Shown here: positions 1 through 6,492 of the stretch, piece after piece
Numbering within the stretch: the first letter of the stretch is position 1
How the letters are laid out: each line of letters starts with the position of its first letter
DNA from: Bacteroidota bacterium
GTDB taxonomy: Bacteria > Bacteroidota > Ignavibacteria > Kapaibacteriales > UBA2268
Reading direction: 5' to 3'
Assembly (NCBI GenBank): GCA_024280675.1
Contig: JAJRPT010000128.1
Span: 1 to 7,881, forward strand
Length of the DNA: 7,881 nucleotides
Position numbers and translations under genes: made by a program
The notes under the pieces: generated by a model
Told to the model about the DNA's origin: nothing
Seen by the model: the letters and a program-made list of their open reading frames with translations, nothing else
Database searches by the model: none

Positions 1-2
1 AA

Positions 3-128
3 CTCCCTAAAGGTTTTCAAACATCAGAATTTCTGCTCGAACATGGTTTTGTAGATATGATAATCCACCGAAAGAAGATGAAACACGAACTTATAAAATT
101 ACTAAAATGGTTTCAAAATAAAAGCTAG
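3..128 (+). CDS. accD: acetyl-CoA carboxylase carboxyltransferase subunit beta, C-terminal end (partial)
   Basis: This is an open frame from the window edge to a TAG stop, 41 residues long. It reads LPKGFQTSEFLLEHGFVDMI followed by a basic, leucine-rich tail. The block LPxGFQxxEFLLEHGxxDxI is the characteristic C-terminus of AccD, the beta carboxyltransferase subunit that, with AccA, transfers the carboxyl group from biotin on AccB to acetyl-CoA to make malonyl-CoA. The zinc finger and crotonase-fold body lie outside the window, so only the last helix region is visible. The reading frame is clean and the end looks normal. The 127-bp gap to hpf suggests a separate transcription unit follows, although I see no strong terminator hairpin after the stop. 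The assignment rests on the tail motif alone. Confidence 0.85.
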   Translation, partial: LPKGFQTSEFLLEHGFVDMIIHRKKMKHELIKLLKWFQNKS

Positions 129-255
129 CCGTCCACGTTTTAACTACCAGGGGGAAGTATATAAAACTCACAGACTTAGGAGTGGGGGATAAAAAAAAGA
201 GAACAGGGGTAACAGGGGTAAAAATATACATTAAATAAATAAAGGATTATTTTCT
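129..255 (+). promoter_or_regulatory. G-run-rich leader upstream of hpf-hprK
   Basis: This non-coding stretch between accD and hpf probably carries the promoter and 5' leader of the hpf-hprK pair. It contains four runs of four or five G (150-154, 184-188, 206-209, 215-218) in otherwise AT-rich DNA. The last two lie inside a perfect 9-bp tandem duplication. A TATATAA-like stretch around 158-164 could be a -10 element, but I find no convincing -35. AAAGGA at 241-246 is a plausible ribosome binding site 9 nt before the hpf ATG. Confidence 0.4.
202..219 (+). repeat. tandem 9-bp duplication AACAGGGGT x2
   Basis: AACAGGGGT occurs twice back to back (202-210 and 211-219), followed by A-rich sequence, about 37 bp before the hpf start. 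It may be a duplicated protein-binding half site or simple slippage. Nothing in the sequence decides between these. Confidence 0.7.
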
Positions 256-540
256 ATGGAAACCAATATAACTTTCAGGCACTTCAATTCGCAGCATCCA
301 GAACTAAAAGAGATGGCACAAGATTCACTCAAGAAAATGCTAAGATACAATGACCGCATTATCTCTGGAAGTGTAGTCTTTGCAAACGATACCGAAAAAA
401 AAGTTGAGATAAGACTTCACCTAAGTGGCAGTGATTTAGTCGTTTCTCACGTGGGTGAGGACTTCAAAAAAATACTCCACGACACAAGCGACAAGATGAT
501 AAGAAGAGTTAAGAAATTAAAATCCAAAACTCACGCATAA
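256..540 (+). CDS. hpf: ribosome hibernation promoting factor, short form (HPF/RaiA/YfiA family)
   Basis: The product is 94 residues, matching the short HPF class; it lacks the C-terminal dimerisation domain of long HPF. The N-terminus, with NITFRHF then a helix LKEMAQDSLKKMLRYNDRI, follows the family's beta-alpha start. A central hairpin (SGSVVF, KKVEIRLHLSG, 37-59) and a very basic last helix (80-91, KMIRRVKKLKSK) follow. The family binds the 30S decoding region in stationary phase, blocks mRNA and tRNA access and promotes inactive ribosome particles. Because the dimerisation domain is absent, 100S formation would need another factor or a monomeric mode. The ATG is preceded by AAAGGA with 9-nt spacing. 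hprK begins 5 nt after the stop, so the two are almost certainly co-transcribed, as in the hpf-(ptsN)-hprK clusters of other Gram-negatives. Confidence 0.88.
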   Translation: METNITFRHFNSQHPELKEMAQDSLKKMLRYNDRIISGSVVFANDTEKKVEIRLHLSGSDLVVSHVGEDFKKILHDTSDKMIRRVKKLKSKTHA

Positions 541-545
541 AAAAA

Positions 546-1559
546 ATGTCTATTTTTAATAAGTTAAACATTATTAAGAAGCAGGATATTCCTGTTTCCC
601 TGATGATGGACGCACCGATTGAACCCGTGTTACTCACTGGCGATGCTGGCTTATCAAACAAGATTACTGGAAAACACATTCACCGGCCCCAACTTGCACT
701 TGTTGGTTTTGTGGAGTTCATCAACTATAAAAATGTACAAATGTTTGGCAACACAGAGATTTACTACCTAGAATCTCTTGGCCAAGAGAAAAGAGCCGAG
801 GCATTTGAGAATGTTGTACAATTCAAAGTACCTTGTATAGTAATCACAAACAATCACCCCGTCAGCTCTGAAATTATTAATCTTGCCAAAAGCCACAATG
901 TAGCACTCATACACACACCTTACGAGACAACAAAAGCCAATGCCTTGTTGGCAGATTTCCTCGATGACCAATTTGTTGAACGGGCTTCGGTTCATGGCTC
1001 ATTTGTAGATGTTTATGGCGTAGGAATTTTGCTGACTGGAAGGTCAGGCATTGGGAAGAGCGAGATAGCACTGGATTTAGTTGAGCGTGGTCATCGTCTT
1101 GTTGCCGATGATATTGTGATGGTGAATAAGAAAAATGAAAACACTTTAATAGGCACTGGGACTAATCTTGTGCAACATTTCATGGAAATACGTGGTGTTG
1201 GTATTATTGACGTTCGGCAGATGTTCGGGATTCGTTCTATCAGATTCCAAAAGCGTCTGGAGATTATCGTAGAGCTGGAGGAATGGCAAAAAAAAGTCGA
1301 ATACACACGCACGGGGCTAGATCAAGAGCCAAACAGCTTTATGGGTGTGAATATCCCGAGGGTTAAATTGCCAATATTTGCTGGCAAGAATGTGACGGTA
1401 ATTACCGAAGTCATTGCCCTAGATTATTTACTCAAGACCTATGGCTACGATGCCGCCGAAGTCCTCAGCCAAAAGCTAAGCGAACAGATGCGTAAGAAAT
1501 CCCAGACTGGATTCACTGACGAGCGAGCCGTCAATTATTTCCAAGGCGATTCAGAATAG
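546..1559 (+). CDS. hprK: HPr kinase/phosphorylase
   Basis: The product is 337 residues, slightly longer than the usual 310-330. HprK phosphorylates, and reverses phosphorylation of, the regulatory serine of HPr in response to metabolites, controlling carbon use and PTS-linked signalling; it acts as a cytosolic hexamer. Visible motifs are an N-terminal HprK_N-like domain (about 1-135), the segment around His150 (VHGSFVDVYGVG, matching the catalytic His region), Walker A GRSGIGKS at 165-172, ADD at 187-189, and the family signature EIRGVGIIDV at 214-223. The C-terminal stretch PRVKLPIFAGKN (281-292) precedes a conserved helix. The family usually has D or E at the second Walker A position, where Arg166 stands here. 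The start lies 5 nt after hpf in an A-run with no Shine-Dalgarno, implying coupled or A-rich initiation. No HPr, EI or ptsN gene is in the window. Confidence 0.95.
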   Translation: MSIFNKLNIIKKQDIPVSLMMDAPIEPVLLTGDAGLSNKITGKHIHRPQLALVGFVEFINYKNVQMFGNTEIYYLESLGQEKRAEAFENVVQFKVPCIVITNNHPVSSEIINLAKSHNVALIHTPYETTKANALLADFLDDQFVERASVHGSFVDVYGVGILLTGRSGIGKSEIALDLVERGHRLVADDIVMVNKKNENTLIGTGTNLVQHFMEIRGVGIIDVRQMFGIRSIRFQKRLEIIVELEEWQKKVEYTRTGLDQEPNSFMGVNIPRVKLPIFAGKNVTVITEVIALDYLLKTYGYDAAEVLSQKLSEQMRKKSQTGFTDERAVNYFQGDSE

Positions 1560-1596
1560 GCGAAAAGAAAAACATCACCCCTCTCACATTCAGACA

Positions 1597-1632
1597 CCTA
1601 AGATAAATTCCATTATCTTAGGCATACTTTTT
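1597..1632 (+). terminator. Rho-independent terminator after hprK
   Basis: A perfect 10-bp stem (CCTAAGATAA, 1597-1606, against TTATCTTAGG, 1613-1622) has a 6-nt loop and is followed by CATAC and then five T (1628-1632). It lies 38 nt after the hprK stop and fits the end of the hpf-hprK unit. The T-run starts 5 nt from the stem, so efficiency may be moderate. Confidence 0.75.
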
Positions 1633-1660
1633 GCACATCCCTACCCTTAAAGCAACTTTA

Positions 1661-1669
1661 TGATATAAT
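1661..1669 (+). promoter_or_regulatory. possible extended -10 promoter element
   Basis: TGATATAAT matches the extended -10 pattern TGnTATAAT just before the membrane-protein gene at 1684. No good -35 hexamer sits 16-18 bp upstream. A start site near 1676 would leave a leader of under 10 nt and would lose the AGGA at 1670-1673, so translation would be near-leaderless. Bacteroidota-type promoters use a different consensus, which further lowers confidence. Confidence 0.3.
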
Positions 1670-1683
1670 AGGATAAGTTTTTT

Positions 1684-2154
1684 ATGCGTGAATGGTATTC
1701 AAAGCATCTTGAGAAAAAAGGAAATAGGAAAAGTAAGGTGAAATTATTTTATATCATTCTTGCTTTCAATGTTTTTCTAATTTTCTCAATCATAAAAAAT
1801 AAAAACAAATCACTAGCTATGGCAGAGCCGAGTCTGATAAGCCAAAAGCTCACAACAGACCTTGCCGGTAAAAGCCCAGAAGATAGACTTTTCATTGTGG
1901 AGAACGGTGGAAAAATAAATTACTTAATAGAGTATGAATTATTTAATTCTGGTGAGCATGGTTTTGTGATTCTGGAGGCTGAACTCATTCGAGAAGACAC
2001 AACAGTACAAGTTAGCGAAATCATTGAAATCAACTCAGAAGAGACGATAGCTAAAGTATTAAAATTTCCTGAGCTGAGTTACAAAGCCCTAAAAAGAGAA
2101 TATTCAATAAATGTCGAAGCTATTATTGTTGAAAATGAAATTTCAGAAAAGTAA
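1684..2154 (+). CDS. single-pass membrane protein of unknown function
   Basis: I do not recognise this 156-residue product. It begins with a very basic stretch (residues 1-20, rich in K and R), followed by one hydrophobic segment at about 21-37 (LFYIILAFNVFLIFSII) and another lysine-rich patch. That arrangement fits an N-terminal signal anchor or an uncleaved signal sequence, with the rest outside the cytoplasm. Residues 68-150 alternate hydrophobic and polar residues as in a beta-rich domain and are acidic towards the end. No cysteines, lipobox or catalytic motif are visible. The gene lies alone between the hprK terminator and the convergent dedA gene, whose stop is 6 nt away. AGGA at 1670-1673 could be the ribosome binding site, 10 nt before the ATG. 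The reading frame is uninterrupted and the sequence looks like a real protein. Confidence 0.7.
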   Translation: MREWYSKHLEKKGNRKSKVKLFYIILAFNVFLIFSIIKNKNKSLAMAEPSLISQKLTTDLAGKSPEDRLFIVENGGKINYLIEYELFNSGEHGFVILEAELIREDTTVQVSEIIEINSEETIAKVLKFPELSYKALKREYSINVEAIIVENEISEK

Positions 2155-2199
2155 TTGTTTTTAATTTTCCACAGCTTCATTTTCAATAGTATCTTTTTT
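2129..2199 (+). terminator. inverted repeat across convergent gene ends, possible terminator
   Basis: TTGAAAATGAA (2129-2139) is the exact reverse complement of TTCATTTTCAA (2176-2186). Outer pairs can extend the stem with wobbles, and the loop is 36 nt. Six T (2194-2199) follow on the plus strand, so this could terminate the gene at 1684-2154. On the minus strand no T-run follows. The arms lie inside the last codons of the two convergent genes, and the loop holds both stop codons. The long loop makes this less certain than a compact hairpin. Confidence 0.4.
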
Positions 2200-2835
2200 A
2201 TTTAAAAGCCTAATCCATTTGATTATAAAAAAAGCTAGGATAATCAAAATAAGAGGTGCGACTATTTTCCCATAAAGTTGGATATATTCTTTGACGAGTT
2301 CGATATTGTCTGCAAAAACGTAACCAAAGCCAATCAACATACTATTCCAAGCCAGCCCAGAGACGGCAGAAAGTGAGAGTGATTTTTTAATATCAAGTTT
2401 CGATATTCCAGAGAAAAGAGCTATTGCGGCTCTTGTGCCAGCCAAGAAGCGATTAGCCACGATGAGAAAATAGCCGTACTTCCTAAACCATTTCTCAGGT
2501 TTCTCCATAGATTTAGAATTGATAAAAGAAAATCTTGGAGATTCTATTATTCTAGTCCCGAACTTGAGCCCAATCCAGTACATTGCCCCAAATCCAACAA
2601 GTGACCCGAGGGTCGAAGAGATTGCAAGCGGCACAAACCCAATGGCTGAGATGCCCACCAGTGTACCCATAAAGACCAAAAGTGTGTCGCAAGGGGCTGG
2701 TGGAAAAATATTTTCTAGAAATGTAATAAAAAAGGCGAATATTAGTACCCAGTACCATGGCACATTTTGTAAAAAGTTTATCGACCAATCAAGAAAGTCA
2801 ATGGTCCATACTGAAAAAAAATGAAATATTTCCAT
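2161..2835 (-). CDS. DedA family integral membrane protein
   Basis: The product is about 224 residues, typical for DedA/SNARE-associated (VTT domain) proteins. These inner-membrane proteins are implicated in undecaprenyl-phosphate or phospholipid flipping and in envelope and proton-gradient homeostasis. With residues numbered from the TTG at 2841, the hydrophobic segments lie near 30-45, 53-92, 123-145, 154-176 and 192-210. The re-entrant motif ENIFPPAPCD includes Glu43 and Asp52. The segment FLIVANRFLAGTRAAIALFSG has Arg131 and Arg137, corresponding to the essential E, D, R, R residues described for E. coli YqjA/YghB. GLAWNSMLIGFGY follows, also typical of the family. I chose the ATG at 2835; the frame can extend two codons to a TTG at 2841. 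Neither has a clear Shine-Dalgarno. The gene is head-to-head with an XRE-type regulator, a layout that often means regulation by that neighbour. Confidence 0.88.
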   Translation of the reverse strand: MEIFHFFSVWTIDFLDWSINFLQNVPWYWVLIFAFFITFLENIFPPAPCDTLLVFMGTLVGISAIGFVPLAISSTLGSLVGFGAMYWIGLKFGTRIIESPRFSFINSKSMEKPEKWFRKYGYFLIVANRFLAGTRAAIALFSGISKLDIKKSLSLSAVSGLAWNSMLIGFGYVFADNIELVKEYIQLYGKIVAPLILIILAFFIIKWIRLLNKKDTIENEAVEN

Positions 2836-2841
2836 ACGCAA

Positions 2842-3444
2842 ATGTCAAAAGATATATTATTTAATAAAAAACTTGTCAGCCGAAACCTTAAAAAGCTAAG
2901 GCAAATTAAGGAATTAACTCACAAAGAAGTAGCAAAATTAACTTCTATTGCTCAAAGTACAATTTCGGCATCTGAATTGGGCAAACGTTTGCTAAAACCA
3001 ATGTCGCTCAGAAAACTATTGAGTGCATACGATTATAGCCTAACTTTATTTGCTTCCCACACCCAAGACGAAGTGGAGGGTTTTCTTTTTGAGCCAGATG
3101 CTCTGGTTCAAAGTCTGGCTCACAGAATCTTGCTCGATGGGTCAAAGAAGGAAAGTTCTATGTCCTTGTATTTGCTCAGACCAGTTAAAAAGATTGATGA
3201 ACTTTCCATTTATGAACTTAATTTGCCACCAAACACAGAATGGCCAGAACAAAGAATATCCTTGGAGTGCAAAACCCGTGGCACTGTCCAGTCTGGAAGA
3301 TTACTAATTGAGTTAGAAAAAGATGAGTTCATTGTAAATTCTGGCGAAGAGTTCTACTTAGAAGAAAACACAGAACATTGTTACAGAAATTACACAAACA
3401 GCGATCTGAAACTAAATTTGATTTTAGAAAAAGCTCTTATATAA
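2842..3444 (+). CDS. XRE-family HTH transcriptional regulator with C-terminal cupin-like domain
   Basis: The product is 200 residues from the ATG at 2842, or 207 from an upstream in-frame ATG at 2821. I chose 2842 because the longer version overlaps the divergent dedA start and only adds residues before the DNA-binding domain. In 207-residue numbering, a helix-turn-helix covers about 21-74 (RNLKKLRQIKELTHKEVAKL, then STISASELGKR, a typical recognition-helix region). A linker follows, and residues 130-202 read as a cupin barrel, with LPPNTEW, a GRLLIEL strand and the second motif SGEEFYLEENTEHCYRN. Of the usual metal ligands only His186 is evident; the HxH...E of motif 1 is missing. The gene is immediately divergent from dedA and 19 bp before nnr, so it may control dedA, itself and the nnr-vanZ-tgt run. 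The ligand is unknown. Confidence 0.75.
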   Translation: MSKDILFNKKLVSRNLKKLRQIKELTHKEVAKLTSIAQSTISASELGKRLLKPMSLRKLLSAYDYSLTLFASHTQDEVEGFLFEPDALVQSLAHRILLDGSKKESSMSLYLLRPVKKIDELSIYELNLPPNTEWPEQRISLECKTRGTVQSGRLLIELEKDEFIVNSGEEFYLEENTEHCYRNYTNSDLKLNLILEKALI

Positions 3445-3463
3445 AAAAAATGGAACTAGGAAT

Positions 3464-4978
3464 ATGATAGCAATACTCAAGGCTCAGCAGATGAAAAACT
3501 GCGATGATTTTGCGGTGGACACACTGGGCATCCCATCTAATATATTAATGGAAAATGCGGCTCGTTCTTCTGCTGAGATTATACTGGATGAATTTTTTTC
3601 TGATGAGGATATTCCTCCGTCCACCATTGGAATCTTTTGTGGGTCTGGAAATAATGGGGGAGATGGCTTTGGGCTTGCTCGACATCTTGTCGGGCATTTT
3701 ATTTTGGTAAATGTATATTGGATTGGTTCGGTGGAGAAAATGAGTCCAGAAACTAGAGCTAATTATAATTATTGCAACAATTCAAAAGAAATCAAATGTC
3801 TGGAACTCAAAAGTATTGATGATTTTGAATTAATAAATGACGATGAGATAATTGTAGACGCGCTCATTGGAGTTGGCGGCTCAGAGAATTTGCGTGGCTT
3901 TGTCATTGACGTACTAGAATTTATTGATTGTGTGATTGCCACAAAAATTGCATTGGATATTCCCAGTGGACTAAATCCAAATTCTGGAATTGCACACGAG
4001 CTTGCTTTTTCTGCCGATTTGACAATCACAATGTTTGCACCGAAACTTGGTCTATTTTTGGGTGCAGGGATAAATCTATCGGGCGAAGTGCAAGTCGCCT
4101 ATCTTGGATTCTCAGATGATATTGCAATAGATTTCACAAAAATATTTGCACTCGATGACCAAGACATTCCCGAAATTCTTCCTCAAAGAGAAGCAAGCAA
4201 TACCAAGTTTGACAATGGAAGGGTCACAATCATTGCTGGCTCAGAAAACATGGCTGGTGCCTCAGTCCTTTGTGCCAATGCTTGTGTGAGCATTGGAGCG
4301 GGTCTTGTCCACTTATCAACATCTTCTCCACACACCGCTACCCGCCCGGAAGTGATGCAAATTAAATGCAAAACATCTGAGCAAGGAACCATAGCCTATT
4401 CAAATCACATTGAAATCGATAAATATGTGAGGAAATCAAATGTAATTGCCATCGGTCCTGGTTTGGGTGAGTCGGATGAAACACTTAATCTAATTGCAAA
4501 GATATTGGAAGAAAATGAGGACAAGAATATTGTTCTTGATGCTGACGCTTTGAGATTACTGGATTCAAACTCAGAGCTGAGTCCTAGTTTTATAATCACA
4601 CCTCACGTGGGCGAGATGGCAAGAATCACCGGACTTAGTCGAGATCATATTGAGCGAAATAGAGTGGATGTGACAATTGATTGGGCAATAAAACTTAACT
4701 GCACAATCTTGCTCAAGGGCGTGCCGACTGTCGTTTCGGATGGCGAGACAACGCTTCTCAATCTTAGTGGAAATCCAGCTTTGGCAAAAGGTGGTTCGGG
4801 CGATGTGCTGAGTGGAATTATTGCAGGGCTTTTGTCCCAAGGACTTCCTCCAGTGATGTCGGCAAGTCTTGGTGCATATCTCCACGGCAAGGCAGCCGAT
4901 GATTTGCTAGAAGAGAAAAATATGAGGACAATCAACCCCAGCGATATTGTTGAATATTTAGGAAGGTTAGATTTTTGA
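3464..4978 (+). CDS. nnr: bifunctional NAD(P)H-hydrate epimerase / ADP-dependent NAD(P)H-hydrate dehydratase
   Basis: The product is 504 residues, the normal length of the fused repair enzyme. The N-terminal YjeF_N (AIBP-like) domain, about 1-215, interconverts R- and S-NAD(P)HX. It shows MENAAR (29-34), the loop GSGNNGGDGFGLARHL (60-75) and ALDIPSGL (163-170). The C-terminal ribokinase-like domain, about 235-500, dehydrates S-NAD(P)HX to NAD(P)H using ADP. It shows GPGLG (331-335), LDADAL (358-363), TPHVGEMARITG (379-390), LKGVPTVV (417-424) and NPALAKGGSGDVLSG (437-451), with the likely catalytic Asp447. All expected blocks are present, so the enzyme looks intact. AGG at 3458-3460 lies only 3 nt before the ATG. 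The stop overlaps the start of the VanZ-like gene by 4 bp, so the two are probably coupled. Confidence 0.95.
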   Translation: MIAILKAQQMKNCDDFAVDTLGIPSNILMENAARSSAEIILDEFFSDEDIPPSTIGIFCGSGNNGGDGFGLARHLVGHFILVNVYWIGSVEKMSPETRANYNYCNNSKEIKCLELKSIDDFELINDDEIIVDALIGVGGSENLRGFVIDVLEFIDCVIATKIALDIPSGLNPNSGIAHELAFSADLTITMFAPKLGLFLGAGINLSGEVQVAYLGFSDDIAIDFTKIFALDDQDIPEILPQREASNTKFDNGRVTIIAGSENMAGASVLCANACVSIGAGLVHLSTSSPHTATRPEVMQIKCKTSEQGTIAYSNHIEIDKYVRKSNVIAIGPGLGESDETLNLIAKILEENEDKNIVLDADALRLLDSNSELSPSFIITPHVGEMARITGLSRDHIERNRVDVTIDWAIKLNCTILLKGVPTVVSDGETTLLNLSGNPALAKGGSGDVLSGIIAGLLSQGLPPVMSASLGAYLHGKAADDLLEEKNMRTINPSDIVEYLGRLDF

Positions 4979-5358
4979 TCCTCCTATATTTTAATAAAAT
5001 TAAATACTGCCTGCCAGCACTTGCATATTCTTGTCTTTTATTTTACCTCTCACACCAAGAAAGGATAGAATACTTTAACTTTGATTTTTCATGGGAAGAC
5101 AAGCCCAAACATTTTATTGCATATTTTATTTACGGAATATTATTAATTATCCCATTTGCAAAAAGATATAAAGTCTTGGAGAAGAAACATTTCATAATAA
5201 TTTTATCAATCGGAATTCTTTTTGCAATATCGGACGAGATACATCAATATTTTATACCTGGAAGATATTGCGAAGTAGGAGATTTATTTGCTGACGCTCT
5301 TGGTGTTCTTGCTTCGGTTTTAATTTACCAGAAATATTTTAACAAAGATAAAAGATGA
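4975..5358 (+). CDS. VanZ-like family membrane protein
   Basis: The product is 127 residues with four predicted membrane segments (about 11-27, 45-62, 72-86, 104-121). VanZ-like hallmarks are DKPKHFIAY (Asp42, Lys43, His46), DEIHQYFIPGR (87-97) and the GDLFADALG block (102-110). The founding member, VanZ, gives low-level teicoplanin resistance; most chromosomal homologues have no proven role, and a cell-envelope function is the usual guess. The start is TTG, chosen because AGGAAGG at 4960-4966 is a strong ribosome binding site 8 nt upstream and because the frame then overlaps the nnr stop as TTGA. The gene ends in an ATGA overlap with tgt. It is therefore locked between two metabolic genes in one operon. 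No resistance gene partners are visible, so resistance should not be inferred. Confidence 0.85.
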   Translation: MILLYFNKIKYCLPALAYSCLLFYLSHQERIEYFNFDFSWEDKPKHFIAYFIYGILLIIPFAKRYKVLEKKHFIIILSIGILFAISDEIHQYFIPGRYCEVGDLFADALGVLASVLIYQKYFNKDKR

Positions 5359-6488
5359 GCAAAAGATTTACACTAGAGAAAGCAGATTCTAATTCAAGTG
5401 CCAGAGCTGGAGTTCTAAAAACCGATCACGGGGAGATTAAAACCCCAGTATTCATGCCGGTGGGAACTCAAGCAACTGTCAAGACGATTGAACAGAGGAC
5501 TCTTGCTGATTTAGGTGCGAGAATTATTTTGGGAAACACATATCATCTCTACCTTCGCCCTGGAGATGATGTGATAAAATATTTTGATGGCTTACACAAG
5601 TTCATGAATTGGGGCGGAGCTTTGCTTACCGATTCTGGAGGTTATCAAGTCTTTTCGCTCAAAGATATTCGTAAGATAAATGAAAATGGTGTCGAGTTCA
5701 AATCCCATATTGATGGCTCTTCTCATTTTTTCACGCCCCAGTCTGTGATTGAAAGCCAAAGAATATTGGGTTCAGATATTATGATGGTACTCGACGAATG
5801 TGTGCCTTATCCATCAGAAAAAAAGTACACGGCAGATTCTCTTAAATTATCTCTTAAATGGGCAAAAGAGTGCAAGGATTATTGGCTTGCCCATGGGCAG
5901 ATGTGGGAGCATAGCCAGATGCTTTTTGGAATTGGACAAGGCGGAATGTTTGCAGATCTTCGCAGGGAATATATTGAGGGCATGTTGGATATTGGCTTTG
6001 ATGGCTATGCCATTGGTGGACTTTCGGTTGGCGAACCACATGAGAAAATGTATGAACTAACCGAACTCTCAACAGAACTATTGCCCAAAGACCAAGCCAG
6101 ATATTTAATGGGCGTTGGCACTCCTGAGAATATCCTAGAGTGTATCGAGCGGGGAATTGATATGTTTGATTGCGTTATGCCCACACGCAATGCACGCAAC
6201 GGACAGCTTTTTACGACTCGTGGAAAAATCAATATTCGCAACAAGAAATACAAATTTTCCAAAGAAGTAATTGATGAGAATATTGATTCTTATGCAAGTA
6301 AAAACTTCTCTTTGGGATATTTGCGTCATTTAATTATGTCCAAAGAAACCCTTGGCATTTCTCTTGCCTCACAACACAATGTTGCATTTTTTCTTTGGCT
6401 AGCCCGAACCGCTCGCCAGAAAATATTAAGCGGAGATTTTATTAAATGGAAAAAAGATTTTCTTGACAATTATAATAACAGTTCTTGA
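5355..6488 (+). CDS. tgt: tRNA-guanine(34) transglycosylase (queuosine pathway), lacking zinc cysteines
   Basis: The product is 377 residues, the normal bacterial length. TGT exchanges guanine 34 of GUN-anticodon tRNAs for preQ1, the committed step of queuosine formation. Catalytic features are intact: LTDSGGYQVFSL with general-base Asp93, LDECVPYP with Asp147 and Cys149, FGIGQGG (191-197), GGLSVGE with Val225 (the bacterial preQ1-type residue), and FDCVMPTRNARNGQLFTTRG with nucleophile Asp272. The zinc site is not intact. Where E. coli and Z. mobilis have CxCxxC, this protein has Ile310, Ser312 and Ser315; only His341, 26 residues later as in E. coli, is kept. I believe some Bacteroidota TGTs share this loss, but that is from memory. 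The ATG overlaps the upstream stop as ATGA, marking the gene as the coupled last member of the operon. Confidence 0.95.
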   Translation: MSKRFTLEKADSNSSARAGVLKTDHGEIKTPVFMPVGTQATVKTIEQRTLADLGARIILGNTYHLYLRPGDDVIKYFDGLHKFMNWGGALLTDSGGYQVFSLKDIRKINENGVEFKSHIDGSSHFFTPQSVIESQRILGSDIMMVLDECVPYPSEKKYTADSLKLSLKWAKECKDYWLAHGQMWEHSQMLFGIGQGGMFADLRREYIEGMLDIGFDGYAIGGLSVGEPHEKMYELTELSTELLPKDQARYLMGVGTPENILECIERGIDMFDCVMPTRNARNGQLFTTRGKINIRNKKYKFSKEVIDENIDSYASKNFSLGYLRHLIMSKETLGISLASQHNVAFFLWLARTARQKILSGDFIKWKKDFLDNYNNSS

Positions 6489-6492
6489 AAAG

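Noticed and set aside
144..222. Canonical G-quadruplex
   Set aside because: The loops between the first three G-runs are about 29 and 17 nt, well beyond the usual 1-7 nt, so I report only the G-run cluster.
2519..2824. 101-residue plus-strand open frame inside dedA
   Set aside because: It is antisense to the conserved DedA motifs, so it is best explained as a shadow.
4571..4935. Two overlapping minus-strand open frames within nnr
   Set aside because: They lie wholly antisense to well-conserved nnr dehydratase motifs and their products resemble no protein; they are shadows of the real frame.
4975..5358. VanZ-like gene as glycopeptide resistance
   Set aside because: No vanA/H/X-type partners or regulators are present, and the gene is embedded in a housekeeping operon.
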